From positions 1 through 16,374 of the forward strand of contig SKUV01000148.1 of NCBI GenBank assembly GCA_007129775.1: DNA of 16,374 bases. Reading direction: 5' to 3'. This document shows, in pieces, positions 1 through 7,323 of this stretch (the first letter of the stretch is position 1; each line of letters begins with the position of its first letter). Source of the stretch: Paracoccaceae bacterium. GTDB lineage: Bacteria; Pseudomonadota; Alphaproteobacteria; Rhodobacterales; Rhodobacteraceae. The notes below the pieces were generated by a model, which saw nothing but the letters and a program-made list of their open reading frames with translations, was not told where the DNA came from and ran no database searches. Both the position numbers and the translations under genes were made by a program.

Positions 1-1545
1 ATCGACGGGGTGGTGTTCGGCGTAGCGGTCGTAAAACCGTTCGCCGAAGGTGTTGAACAGCCCGCCACGGTCGGTCCGGTCGATGCGCACGCTGTCGTTG
101 TGCAGAAACACGATCGGGTTGCCGGTGACCGGCAGCACCAGAGCCTCGTCCTGCATCAGGTCGTAGGCTTCGCGCACCAGCGCCATACGCTCCTCGCCCG
201 ATGTCTGGTTGGCGATGTCCGACAATTCGCGCAGGCGCGGGTTGCCCGAGTAATCCTGCGAGGGCACGCCGAAGTAGAACTTCAGCGCATAGCCCGCATC
301 GGGCATCCCGCCATGGGTCCAGAACGCGGTCTGCATGGCCATCGCCCCATCGGCGCGGGCCGCGCGATAGGCCGGGATCGACAGCGTCTCGATCGAGGCG
401 CGGATGCCGACCTGACGCAGATAACCGGCCACGGCCTGCGCCATCTCCTGCGTCGGCGGCAGGGTGTGGATCGTCAGATCGAAACCGTCGGCATATCCCG
501 CCTCTGCCAGCAGGCTGCGGGCGCGATCCTGATCGAAGGCGGGCGGGTTGGCGCCGTCCGGGCAGACCGCCTGCTGGGGAAAGCAGGTCCGGTCGAGCGC
601 GAGCGACTCCTCGCCCCCGCGCGACAGCGACCGGCGCAACTGATCACGGTCCATCGCATGCAGGATTGCCTGACGCACGCGGATATCGCCCATCGCGGGA
701 TGGCCGCTGCGCCCGGCGGCGTCGAAGATCATGTAGATATGGCTCAGATCCTCGCCCACCGACATGTTGATGCCGGGCAGGCCCTCGGCCGCCTGAATGG
801 TGGAGCGGTTGGGTGCCGCGAAAATATCGATCCCGCCGGTCAGAAGCTCGGCGATCTGGGTCTGGGCATCGGGGATCTGGCGGATCTCGATCCGCTCGAA
901 ATCGGGCATCGGGCCGACGACGTAATCCTCGAACCGCTCCAGCACGATCCCGCGCTCGCTGTCGACCGAGACCGCACGGTAAGGCCCGGTGCCGATCGGC
1001 GCGCGGCCCCATGTGGCGGTGTTTTCCAGTGCGCCATGGACATGGGCGGGATACATCGGCGTGCCGGTGGCCATGCGCGCAAGGAACGGCGAATAGGGCT
1101 CGTTGAGATGGATGATCACTTCGAAATCATTCACCTTTTCCACCTGCTCGATGAAATCCCAGCGCGTGCGCGAGGGAAAGCGGGCCTCGGGGCTCGACAT
1201 GAAGCTGAGCGTGTAGACCACGTCATCGGCGGTGAAGCGTTCGCCGTCATGCCAGGTGACATCCTCGCGCAGCGTCATGCGCCACGTCATGTCGTCGATC
1301 TGCTCGATCTCGTCGGCGAGCATGCCGCTGTATTCGCCCGTTTCGGGGTGAAAGCGCGCCAGCATGTCATAGACGACAGTGCCGGTGAATGTCGTGTCGG
1401 GCTTGGGGTCATAGACCTCGTCCAGGCCCTCGATCTCGGCCGAGAAGGCCATGCGCAGGGTCTGCGCGTCGAGTGCCGTGGACATCAGCAGCGCGGCCAT
1501 GGCGGCCATGCCGGCGGTTGCGTTTCTGAGGCTTCTCACGTTCAT
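1..1545 (-). CDS. ABC transporter periplasmic substrate-binding protein, family 5 (partial, C-terminus cut by window edge)
   Basis: This is the extracytoplasmic solute receptor of the peptide/opine-type importer encoded just upstream in transcription order. 515 codons are visible without a stop. Family 5 proteins are usually about 500-540 residues, so only a short tail is missing. The start ATG (1545-1543) follows a strong GGAGGAGG ribosome site at about 1552-1559. The N-terminus is a signal peptide: Arg4 and Arg7, then a hydrophobic Ala/Met/Leu run (about residues 11-25), with likely cleavage near Ala27. Around residue 95 the family hallmark W-H-D-G-E-x-F-T-A-D-D-V is present. No lipobox cysteine is visible, so it should be free periplasmic. 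It lies 24 bases after the ATPase gene and ends the visible operon. Family 5 receptors bind peptides, opines, nickel chelates, glycosides and other small organics. The context of aromatic catabolism suggests an aromatic acid or conjugate, but the ligand cannot be read from the sequence. Confidence 0.93.
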   Translation of the reverse strand, partial: MNVRSLRNATAGMAAMAALLMSTALDAQTLRMAFSAEIEGLDEVYDPKPDTTFTGTVVYDMLARFHPETGEYSGMLADEIEQIDDMTWRMTLREDVTWHDGERFTADDVVYTLSFMSSPEARFPSRTRWDFIEQVEKVNDFEVIIHLNEPYSPFLARMATGTPMYPAHVHGALENTATWGRAPIGTGPYRAVSVDSERGIVLERFEDYVVGPMPDFERIEIRQIPDAQTQIAELLTGGIDIFAAPNRSTIQAAEGLPGINMSVGEDLSHIYMIFDAAGRSGHPAMGDIRVRQAILHAMDRDQLRRSLSRGGEESLALDRTCFPQQAVCPDGANPPAFDQDRARSLLAEAGYADGFDLTIHTLPPTQEMAQAVAGYLRQVGIRASIETLSIPAYRAARADGAMAMQTAFWTHGGMPDAGYALKFYFGVPSQDYSGNPRLRELSDIANQTSGEERMALVREAYDLMQDEALVLPVTGNPIVFLHNDSVRIDRTDRGGLFNTFGERFYDRYAEHHPVD

Positions 1546-1569
1546 GGTTTTCCTCCTCCATGTTGAACG

Positions 1570-2586
1570 TCACGTCTCCTGTCCGGCTGCGATCTGTGCA
1601 GACTCCGGGTTCAGGTCTTCGTCGTCGTCGGCCAGCCCGGTGAACATGTGGCAGGCGACGGTCGAATGGCCGACCCGCAGCGCGCCCGGTGCGGCGGTCT
1701 GGCAGACCGGCATCGCCTCGGAGCAGCGGGGGTGGTAATGGCAGCCGGCGGGCGGGTTCGTCGGATCGGGAAATCCGCCCTGAAAGACCGGCTTGGGCAG
1801 CCGCACGCCGCGCTCGGGCTCCAGCGTCGAGGCGCGCAGCCGTCGTGTGTAGGGATGGCGCGGGTTGTGGAGCACATCCTCCACCGGCCCGATCTCCACG
1901 ATCCGGCCCAGATAGATCACCGCGACCCGGTCCGAGATGTGGTTCACCACGCTCAGATCATGGCTGATGAAGATATAGGTCAGGTTCAGTTGCCGGCGCA
2001 GATCATCCAGCAGGTTGAGGATCTGCGCCTGCACCGAGACATCGAGCGCCGAGGTCGGCTCGTCGCAGATGATCACCTCGGGGCGGGTGACGATGGCCCG
2101 CGCGATGGCCACGCGCTGGCGCTGCCCGCCCGACATGGCCGAGGGATAGGAATGCATCATCCGCCGCGGCAGGCCCACAAGCTCCATCGTGTCTGTAACC
2201 AGCCGGCTGATCTCGCGCCGGGCCATGCCGCCGCGCACCAGCAGCGGCATGGCGATCAGGTCATGCACCGTCTTGCGCGGGTTGAGCGAAGAATAGGGAT
2301 CCTGAAAGATCGGCTGGATCTTGGCGGCGAGGTCGGCGCGCCGATAGTCGCCGATGGGGCGCCCTTCAAGCAGGACGCGCCCGTAGGTGGGCGTCTCGAT
2401 CCCCAGCATGGTGCGCGCCAGCGTGCTCTTGCCGCAGCCGGATTCGCCCACGATCGACAGCACTTCGCCCCGGGCGACCGACAGCGACACGCCGTTGATC
2501 GCGTGCAGCGTCCGGGGTTTGGCCAGAAGGCTGCCGCCCACCTTGAACTGCACCCGCAGTTCCTGAACCTCCAGTATCCCGCTCAT
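1570..2586 (-). CDS. Oligopeptide-type ABC transporter ATP-binding protein (OppF/DppF family)
   Basis: This is the second ATPase subunit of the importer, acting on the cytoplasmic face of the inner membrane. The protein is 338 residues, typical for OppF/DppF. Walker A is GESGCGKST (47-55), the Q-loop is FQDP (94-97), the signature is MSGGQ (151-155, Met replacing the usual Leu), Walker B is VIICDEP (171-177), and the switch histidine is His209. The C-terminal oligopeptide-transporter extension begins at HPYT (about 244). It carries Cys282, Cys288, Cys295 and Cys312 in the spacing that binds an iron-sulphur cluster in the Opp/Dpp family. The start ATG was chosen because it overlaps the stop of the preceding ATPase gene in an ATGA junction (2583-2586). 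A longer reading of the same frame upstream lies wholly inside the other ATPase gene and is not real. Confidence 0.95.
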   Translation of the reverse strand: MSGILEVQELRVQFKVGGSLLAKPRTLHAINGVSLSVARGEVLSIVGESGCGKSTLARTMLGIETPTYGRVLLEGRPIGDYRRADLAAKIQPIFQDPYSSLNPRKTVHDLIAMPLLVRGGMARREISRLVTDTMELVGLPRRMMHSYPSAMSGGQRQRVAIARAIVTRPEVIICDEPTSALDVSVQAQILNLLDDLRRQLNLTYIFISHDLSVVNHISDRVAVIYLGRIVEIGPVEDVLHNPRHPYTRRLRASTLEPERGVRLPKPVFQGGFPDPTNPPAGCHYHPRCSEAMPVCQTAAPGALRVGHSTVACHMFTGLADDDEDLNPESAQIAAGQET

Positions 2587-3641
2587 GCCCGGCCTCCTGC
2601 GGCGACAGGCGCCGGGTCTGCCGGCCGGGTGTGGGCCGCGTGCAGCACCGCCTCGGAATGGATGCAGCGAAAGACGCGGCCCGATGCCGTGCGCTGCACC
2701 GCGGGGTCGGTCATGGCGCAGGTATCCAGCGCCTTCGGGCAGCGGTTGCGGAACAGGCAGCCCCGGCTCGGCCCCAGAAGCGAGGGCACGATGCCCGGAA
2801 TGGTGACCAGCGGCTTGCGCTCCCGCCCCGGGCGCAAGCGCGGCACGCAATCGACAAGGCCGCGGGTATAGGGGTGCAGGGGCTCGTGGATCACCTCGTC
2901 GGCGCCGCCCGATTCCACGATCGTTCCGGCATACATGATCGCCACGCGGTCGGCGATGGACGACACCACGCCGATATCGTGGCTGATCAGGATCAGCGCC
3001 ATGCCGAATTCCTCCTGCAACTCCTTGAGAAGCGACAGGATCAGCGCCTGCACGGTGACGTCGAGCGCGGTCGTCGGCTCGTCCGCGATGATCAGCTTCG
3101 GGTTGCACATCAGCGCGATGGCAATCACCACCCGCTGGCGCAGCCCGCCCGAAAGCTGGTGCGGATACTGCCCGAGCCGCTCGCGCGCGTTGCGGATGCC
3201 CACCCGCTCCAGCAGATAGATCGCGCGCTCGGTCGCCTGCGCGCGGCTGCCCTTGCCATGGGCGGAGTAGGTTTCCACCAGTTGCTCGCCGATGGTCAGC
3301 ACCGGGTTGAGCGAGGTCATTGGATCCTGAAAGATCATCGCCATCTGGTTGCCGCGCAGCTTGCGCAGGGCCGGGCGCGACAGGCCGAGGATGTTCTGGC
3401 CGTCAAAGGTCATCCGCTCGGCGCTGACGCTCGCCCGGCGCGGATGCAGCCCCATCAGCGCCAGCGAACTGACCGACTTGCCGCTGCCGGATTCGCCCAC
3501 CACCGCGAGCGTCTCGCCCTGCCAGAGCTGGTAGTCGACCCCGCGCAGCACGCGCAGATCCCCGCCCGATGTCGGGATCGACAGGTGCAGCCCGGCGATG
3601 TCCAGAAGCGGCGGCGCGCCGTAGTCGATGGCCATGGTCAT
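2583..3641 (-). CDS. Oligopeptide-type ABC transporter ATP-binding protein (OppD/DppD family)
   Basis: This is the first ATPase subunit of the importer, expected to form a heterodimer with the product of the next gene. With 352 residues it has normal OppD/DppD length. Walker A is GESGSGKS (49-56), the Q-loop FQDP (104-107), the signature LSGGL (163-167), Walker B LIIADEP (183-189), and the switch histidine His221. The HPYT extension (256-259) is followed by Cys295, Cys301, Cys308 and Cys326, the family's iron-sulphur cysteines. Two starts are possible. The first ATG (3641) overlaps the permease stop in ATGA, but the ribosome site GGGGAGGGG (3650-3642) directly abuts it. The second in-frame ATG (3635, Met3) is spaced six bases from that site and fits better. 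The two products differ by two residues. Confidence 0.95.
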   Translation of the reverse strand: MTMAIDYGAPPLLDIAGLHLSIPTSGGDLRVLRGVDYQLWQGETLAVVGESGSGKSVSSLALMGLHPRRASVSAERMTFDGQNILGLSRPALRKLRGNQMAMIFQDPMTSLNPVLTIGEQLVETYSAHGKGSRAQATERAIYLLERVGIRNARERLGQYPHQLSGGLRQRVVIAIALMCNPKLIIADEPTTALDVTVQALILSLLKELQEEFGMALILISHDIGVVSSIADRVAIMYAGTIVESGGADEVIHEPLHPYTRGLVDCVPRLRPGRERKPLVTIPGIVPSLLGPSRGCLFRNRCPKALDTCAMTDPAVQRTASGRVFRCIHSEAVLHAAHTRPADPAPVAAGGRA

Positions 3642-4543
3642 CCCCTCCCCTGCGGTGTGGTGATGTCGCGCAGCCCGTCGCCCATCAGGTTGATGCCGAC
3701 CACCAGCGTGAAGATCGCCATCCCCGGCAGCATGATCAGATGCGGATTGGTGAACATCAGCGTGCGCGCCTCCGAGATCATCAGCCCCCAGCTGGGCATC
3801 GGCGGCTGGATGCCGAGGCCAAGGAAGGACAGCGACGCCTCCACCAGGATCGCCAGCGCCATTTCCAGCGAGGCGACGACGATGATGTGGTTGGTCAGGT
3901 TGGGCAGGATCTCGATGAACAGGATGCGAAAGCGTGACGCGCCCGCGACCTCGGCCGCGACGACGAATTCCATGTTCCGCAACTGCTGCGTGGCGGTGCG
4001 GGTGACCACGGCGAAGCGGTCCCAGAACAGAAAGCCGAGGATCAGCGTCACCACCAGTAGCGAGCCGCCGAAGATCGACACCAGCGACAGCGCGATCAGG
4101 ATGCCAGGCATCGCCAGCTTGACGTTGATCAGAAACATCATCGCCGCGTCGATGCGGCCGCCGTAATAGCCGCCGATCACCCCGATCGCCGTGCCCAGCA
4201 CCGCCGAAAAGAGCGTAGCACCCACGCCGGCGATCATCGTGACTCGCGCGCCATAGACCAGCCTCGAGAAATTGTCGCGCCCCAGATTGTCGGTGCCGAG
4301 GATATGCCCCCAGCTTCCGCCATCGGCCCAGACCGGCGGCTCCAGCGCGCGGGTCAGATCCTGCGCATAGGGGTCATGGGGCGCGATCCACGGCGCGAAG
4401 ATCGCAAAGATCAGCACGGTCAGAAAGATCGTGAGCCCGATCAGAAAGCCGATATGCCCGGTGGCGCGCCACAGCATCTCGCGCGTGGGCGAGGGCGGCA
4501 GGGCCTCCGGCATCGCAGTGTTGTCCGAGATACGGTCGGTCAT
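3638..4543 (-). CDS. Oligopeptide-type ABC transporter permease (OppC/DppC family)
   Basis: This is the second transmembrane subunit of the importer, 301 residues. It has a cytoplasmic N-terminal tail (1-30), a first membrane helix at about 31-53, then a periplasmic stretch with the OppC/DppC-typical H-x-L-G-T-D-x-L-G-R-D segment (80-90). At least five further hydrophobic segments follow (about 102-126, 133-157, 158-180, 216-240, 268-288). The EAA loop that docks on the ATPase is at about 198-215 (E-V-A-G-A-S, then I-L-P-N). It is separated from the upstream permease gene by a single base and overlaps the ATPase gene by four bases, so the importer genes are tightly co-translated. Sequence alone does not give the substrate. 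Confidence 0.95.
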   Translation of the reverse strand: MTDRISDNTAMPEALPPSPTREMLWRATGHIGFLIGLTIFLTVLIFAIFAPWIAPHDPYAQDLTRALEPPVWADGGSWGHILGTDNLGRDNFSRLVYGARVTMIAGVGATLFSAVLGTAIGVIGGYYGGRIDAAMMFLINVKLAMPGILIALSLVSIFGGSLLVVTLILGFLFWDRFAVVTRTATQQLRNMEFVVAAEVAGASRFRILFIEILPNLTNHIIVVASLEMALAILVEASLSFLGLGIQPPMPSWGLMISEARTLMFTNPHLIMLPGMAIFTLVVGINLMGDGLRDITTPQGRG

Positions 4544-4544
4544 C

Positions 4545-5462
4545 TCATTTCACCTTGATGCGAGGGTCGAGCCAGGCGTTGATCAGATCGGCGATCAGCG
4601 TCAGGAAGATGTAGACGAAGGACAGAAAGAACAGGATCGCCTGCACCACCGGAAAATCGATCCGCAGGATCGAGCGATAGGCCAGCAGTCCGATCCCGTT
4701 GATCGAAAAGATCGCCTCGACGATCACCGCTCCGCCCAGAAGAAAGCCCAGCGAGATCGCCGACATGGCCACCACCGGCAGGATCGCGTTGCGCAGGGCA
4801 TGCTTGAAAAAGACCACATGCGCCGGCAGCCCCTTGGCCCAGGCCATGCGGATGAAATCGGATTCCAGCGTGTCCAGCATCCCGCTGCGGGTCAGGCGCA
4901 TCAGTTGCGGCATCACGCTCGTCCCCAGCACGATGACCGGCATCACCAGATGCTGCCACGTGGCCGAGCCCGAGATCGGCAGCCAGCGCAGTTGCACCCC
5001 CAGCCAGTACATCAGCACCAGCGCCATCCAGAAGGTGGGCATGGCCTTGCCCGCCACCGCAAGCGCCAGCACCGCGCGGTCGATCCAGGTGTTGGGATAG
5101 GCCGCTGCGATCACCCCCAGCGGGATGGCGAAGGCCAGTGCCGCGCCGAGGCTGAGAAAGGCGATTTTCGCCGTGACCGGCACCGCTTCGAGGATCATCT
5201 CCATCGTCGGGCGGTGGGTGAAAAGCGAGGTGCCCAGATCGCCCTGCAGCATCCGGATCAGCCAGTCGAAATACTGCACCACGAAGGGCCGGTCGAGGCC
5301 GTGGCGCTCGGCCATCTGGCGCACCTCTTCATCGGTGGCGCCGTCACCGGCCAGCACCATCGCCAGATCGCCCGACAGCCGCAGCAGCGCAAAGGCGATG
5401 ATCGATACCGCCACGGCGACGAAGAAGGCGAGGATCAGCCGCTGGATGGCATAGTTGATCAT
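4545..5462 (-). CDS. Oligopeptide-type ABC transporter permease (OppB/DppB family)
   Basis: This is the first transmembrane subunit of the importer, 305 residues. The N-terminus starts directly with a membrane helix (about 5-28), followed by a periplasmic region (29-90) containing the family segment G-L-D-R-P (55-59) and G-D-L-G-x-S (74-79). Five more hydrophobic segments follow (about 98-122, 128-156, 170-188, 226-252, 270-292). The EAA-type cytoplasmic loop is near 205-230 (R-M-A-W-A-K-G-L-P, then R-N-A-I-L-P). The start ATG overlaps the stop of the LigJ-like hydratase gene as ATGA (5459-5462), so import is translationally coupled to a catabolic enzyme. This is the main reason to think the importer carries an aromatic substrate or precursor of the pathway. 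Confidence 0.95.
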   Translation of the reverse strand: MINYAIQRLILAFFVAVAVSIIAFALLRLSGDLAMVLAGDGATDEEVRQMAERHGLDRPFVVQYFDWLIRMLQGDLGTSLFTHRPTMEMILEAVPVTAKIAFLSLGAALAFAIPLGVIAAAYPNTWIDRAVLALAVAGKAMPTFWMALVLMYWLGVQLRWLPISGSATWQHLVMPVIVLGTSVMPQLMRLTRSGMLDTLESDFIRMAWAKGLPAHVVFFKHALRNAILPVVAMSAISLGFLLGGAVIVEAIFSINGIGLLAYRSILRIDFPVVQAILFFLSFVYIFLTLIADLINAWLDPRIKVK

Positions 5463-6496
5463 GGCGCCGCCTCGCCGGTGCGAAGCCCGAAGAGGCGGGT
5501 CGCATTGCCGCCTAGGATCGCCTGTTTTTCATCCTCGGTGATGAAGTCGATCTCGCGGATGAACGGCACGATATGATCGAAGGGCTCGTTCGTGTCCGGG
5601 TTGATGGAGGAGCCGACGCCGGGCATCTCGGCGCCGAAGAGGCATTGCGACGGGCCCACCACCTTGACCAGCAACTCGATCGCCTCGCGCGAATAGAGCA
5701 CCGTGTCGAAATAAAGCTTGCGCAGCCGGTCGCTGAACCGCTTGCCGCTGGTCACCATGCCCCGGCGCGGCACCGTGGTGGCGTCGAACCGGCCCACCTG
5801 AAACGGGATCGCGCCGCCGCCGTGGCTGACGAGGATCTTCAGGTCGGGAAAATCGTCCAGCACCGAGGATTTGCACAGCCCGTAGACGGCGGTGGTTTCC
5901 TCGTTGATGAAATGCAGCGAATAGGGCTCGCGCTCGGGGTTGCGGGAACTGGCCGAATGGATATGGCCGACCACATCCAGTTCGCACAGCTTTTCATAAA
6001 GCGGATACCAATAGCGGTCGCCCATGGGCGGGGCCTTGCGGCCCGAATTCTCGAACGGATCGGGGTTGATCAGGCAGCCGCGAAAGCCGAGGTCACGCAC
6101 CGCGCGCTCCAGTTCCGGCAGCGCCTCCTCTATCGGGCTGTCGCCGGTCTGGGGCAGGCCGGCGATGCCGGTGAAAATCGCCGGATACATCCGGACCTGC
6201 TGCGCGATCAGGTCGTTGACCGCCGCCACATACCAATGCACCAGCCGCTTGGGCTCCTCCGAATGCATCAACTGGAACGGGCGCGGCGACAGAAGCTGGT
6301 GATCGACCCCGGCATTCTCCAGACATTCCAGATGCCCGTAAGAGGCCATCTCGACCCGGGTGAGCGCGGCCACCACATCGGCTTCCGGCACCTTGGGGGC
6401 CTTGTTGCCATGGGCGCCGCGATGGGACAGCAGGCTGGCCTTGTAGACCGGCAACTGATGGGGCACCGCCATATGGGCGTGACAATCGATGATCAC
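5459..6496 (-). CDS. ligJ: LigJ-like 4-oxalomesaconate hydratase (amidohydrolase superfamily)
   Basis: It likely adds water to 4-oxalomesaconate to give 4-carboxy-4-hydroxy-2-oxoadipate in the gallate/protocatechuate 4,5-cleavage route. The protein is 345 residues, close to LigJ (about 340). Metal ligands expected from LigJ are visible: His6 and His8 (H-x-H in D-C-H-A-H), His178, and Glu290 in L-F-G-A-E-M. That glutamate sits where decarboxylase relatives such as ACMSD carry aspartate, which favours hydratase over decarboxylase. Other LigJ-like segments are I-N-P-D-P (143-147), W-Y-P-L-Y-E-K (163-169), S-H-G-G-G-A-I-P (224-231) and Y-F-D-T (262-265). The start is GTG (6496-6494), preceded by AGGGAGG at eight bases. 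It follows a 114-base gap that holds a candidate operator, and it is coupled to the importer genes. The assignment rests on remembered family sequences; a related hydratase or decarboxylase on another substrate is possible. Confidence 0.72.
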   Translation of the reverse strand: MIIDCHAHMAVPHQLPVYKASLLSHRGAHGNKAPKVPEADVVAALTRVEMASYGHLECLENAGVDHQLLSPRPFQLMHSEEPKRLVHWYVAAVNDLIAQQVRMYPAIFTGIAGLPQTGDSPIEEALPELERAVRDLGFRGCLINPDPFENSGRKAPPMGDRYWYPLYEKLCELDVVGHIHSASSRNPEREPYSLHFINEETTAVYGLCKSSVLDDFPDLKILVSHGGGAIPFQVGRFDATTVPRRGMVTSGKRFSDRLRKLYFDTVLYSREAIELLVKVVGPSQCLFGAEMPGVGSSINPDTNEPFDHIVPFIREIDFITEDEKQAILGGNATRLFGLRTGEAAP

Positions 6497-6527
6497 CGCG
6501 TGGTCCTCCCTGTTGGTTCCGGTTTCG

Positions 6528-6540
6528 TTGACATGTGAAG
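6528..6540. promoter_or_regulatory. Candidate HpaR/MarR operator before the ligJ-importer genes
   Basis: The 13-mer TTGACATGTGAAG lies 32 bases upstream of the GTG start of the LigJ-like gene, in the only sizeable gap inside the leftward gene run. Its inner 12 bases differ from the perfect palindrome TTCACATGTGAA at one position. The identical 13-mer recurs at 13203-13215 before the aldehyde dehydrogenase gene. This suggests a regulated internal promoter for the hydratase and importer genes, but I could not find convincing -35/-10 boxes here. Confidence 0.5.
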
Positions 6541-6610
6541 AAATTTGGGCGCATTGAGCCCGGGAATGGCCATGGCGGAACCGGCCTGTGGCCCTTTCCC
6601 GGTCGGGATG

Positions 6611-7000
6611 TCAGACGGTCACGATCACCTCCCCGTTCTCGACCCGCACCGGCAGCGCCCGCAGCCCCAGCTTCGGATTGGAGGGATGCTTGCCGGTCAG
6701 GATGTCGAACTCGAATCCGTGCCACGGGCAGACGATGTTGCGCTCGGTCTCGGAAAAACCCAGACCCTTGCTTTTCTGGTCGGGGCCCACCTTTTGCACG
6801 GTGCGCGGCATGATCTTGCCCTGACAGACCGGCCCGCCCTGATGCGGGCAGATGTTGAGCCACGCGCGCACCTCGCCATGCAGGAAATAGACGCCGACGC
6901 CGATGCCCTCGATATCCAGCACGATCCGTTCGCGCTGTTGCAGCTCTTCCAGCCGGCCGATGGTGACATCGCGCTTCTGGCGCATTGCGGTGTCGGACAT
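6611..7000 (-). CDS. Rieske [2Fe-2S] ferredoxin-like protein
   Basis: This is a small soluble electron carrier of 129 residues, slightly longer than BphF-type ferredoxins (about 105-110). The two Rieske cluster motifs are C-P-H (Cys51, His53) and C-P-W-H (Cys91, His94). About 37 residues separate them, longer than in BphF-type ferredoxins, with an inserted lysine-rich stretch (63-85). No transmembrane helix or signal peptide is seen, so it is cytoplasmic. The ribosome site AGGAGG lies in the last codons of the preceding gene, and the start overlaps its stop as TGATG. Such proteins normally feed a ring-hydroxylating oxygenase or, as a fused domain, belong to one. Neither an oxygenase large subunit nor a flavin reductase is in the window. 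It may serve an oxygenase encoded elsewhere or the unknown neighbour; this is unresolved. Confidence 0.9.
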   Translation of the reverse strand: MSDTAMRQKRDVTIGRLEELQQRERIVLDIEGIGVGVYFLHGEVRAWLNICPHQGGPVCQGKIMPRTVQKVGPDQKSKGLGFSETERNIVCPWHGFEFDILTGKHPSNPKLGLRALPVRVENGEVIVTV

Positions 7001-7323
7001 CAGGGCCTCCTGTACCAGATCGCGAGGTCGAAAAGATTGATATCGGCCGCCTCCAGCAGCGCGGTGACCAGCACCACCGTTTCGGTCGCGTTCAGCGCGT
7101 CGGGGCGCACCGGCCAGTCGGTCTTGCCGTGCCGGTCGGTATGGGCGGAGAAAAGCCTTGCGGCCACGTGCAGCACCTCGGCGATATCCTCCCGCGCGAC
7201 CTCGCCGCCTTTCCCGGCGGCAATCGCGGCCTGCGATGCCTCCTGCAGCCGGGCGATCGCCGCCTGCAATTGTGCCACCTCGTCAGCCATGGCTTCCGCC
7301 TCCCTGATCGCAGCTTTCGCCAT
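7000..7323 (-). CDS. Unrecognised 107-residue protein between amidohydrolase and Rieske genes
   Basis: I do not recognise this family. The N-terminal part (1-36) is alanine-rich with helical heptad-like spacing and may form a coiled coil. Residues 42-63 form another predicted helix. The C-terminal half carries an H-T-D-R-H-G-K-T-D-W segment (61-70), then N-A-T-E-T (78-82), a helix (82-95) and an ending rich in aromatic residues (I-W-Y-R-R-P). No signal peptide, membrane helix or cysteine is present. It is almost certainly translated, because its ATG overlaps the amidohydrolase stop as TGATG and its own stop overlaps the Rieske start the same way. A second start at 7290 (Met12) has a better ribosome site (GGGAGG) and would give 96 residues. 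Its position suggests an accessory subunit of the amidohydrolase or the Rieske protein. That is inference only. Confidence 0.75.
   Translation of the reverse strand: MAKAAIREAEAMADEVAQLQAAIARLQEASQAAIAAGKGGEVAREDIAEVLHVAARLFSAHTDRHGKTDWPVRPDALNATETVVLVTALLEAADINLFDLAIWYRRP

Noticed and set aside
10..1566. Long open frame on the plus strand opposite the binding-protein gene
   Set aside because: It is the mirror frame of a clear family 5 binding protein with a signal peptide and ribosome site. Its His/Gly/Arg-rich product has no motif and arises from GC-rich codon bias. The same applies to the other long plus-strand frames under the importer, amidohydrolase and aldehyde dehydrogenase genes.
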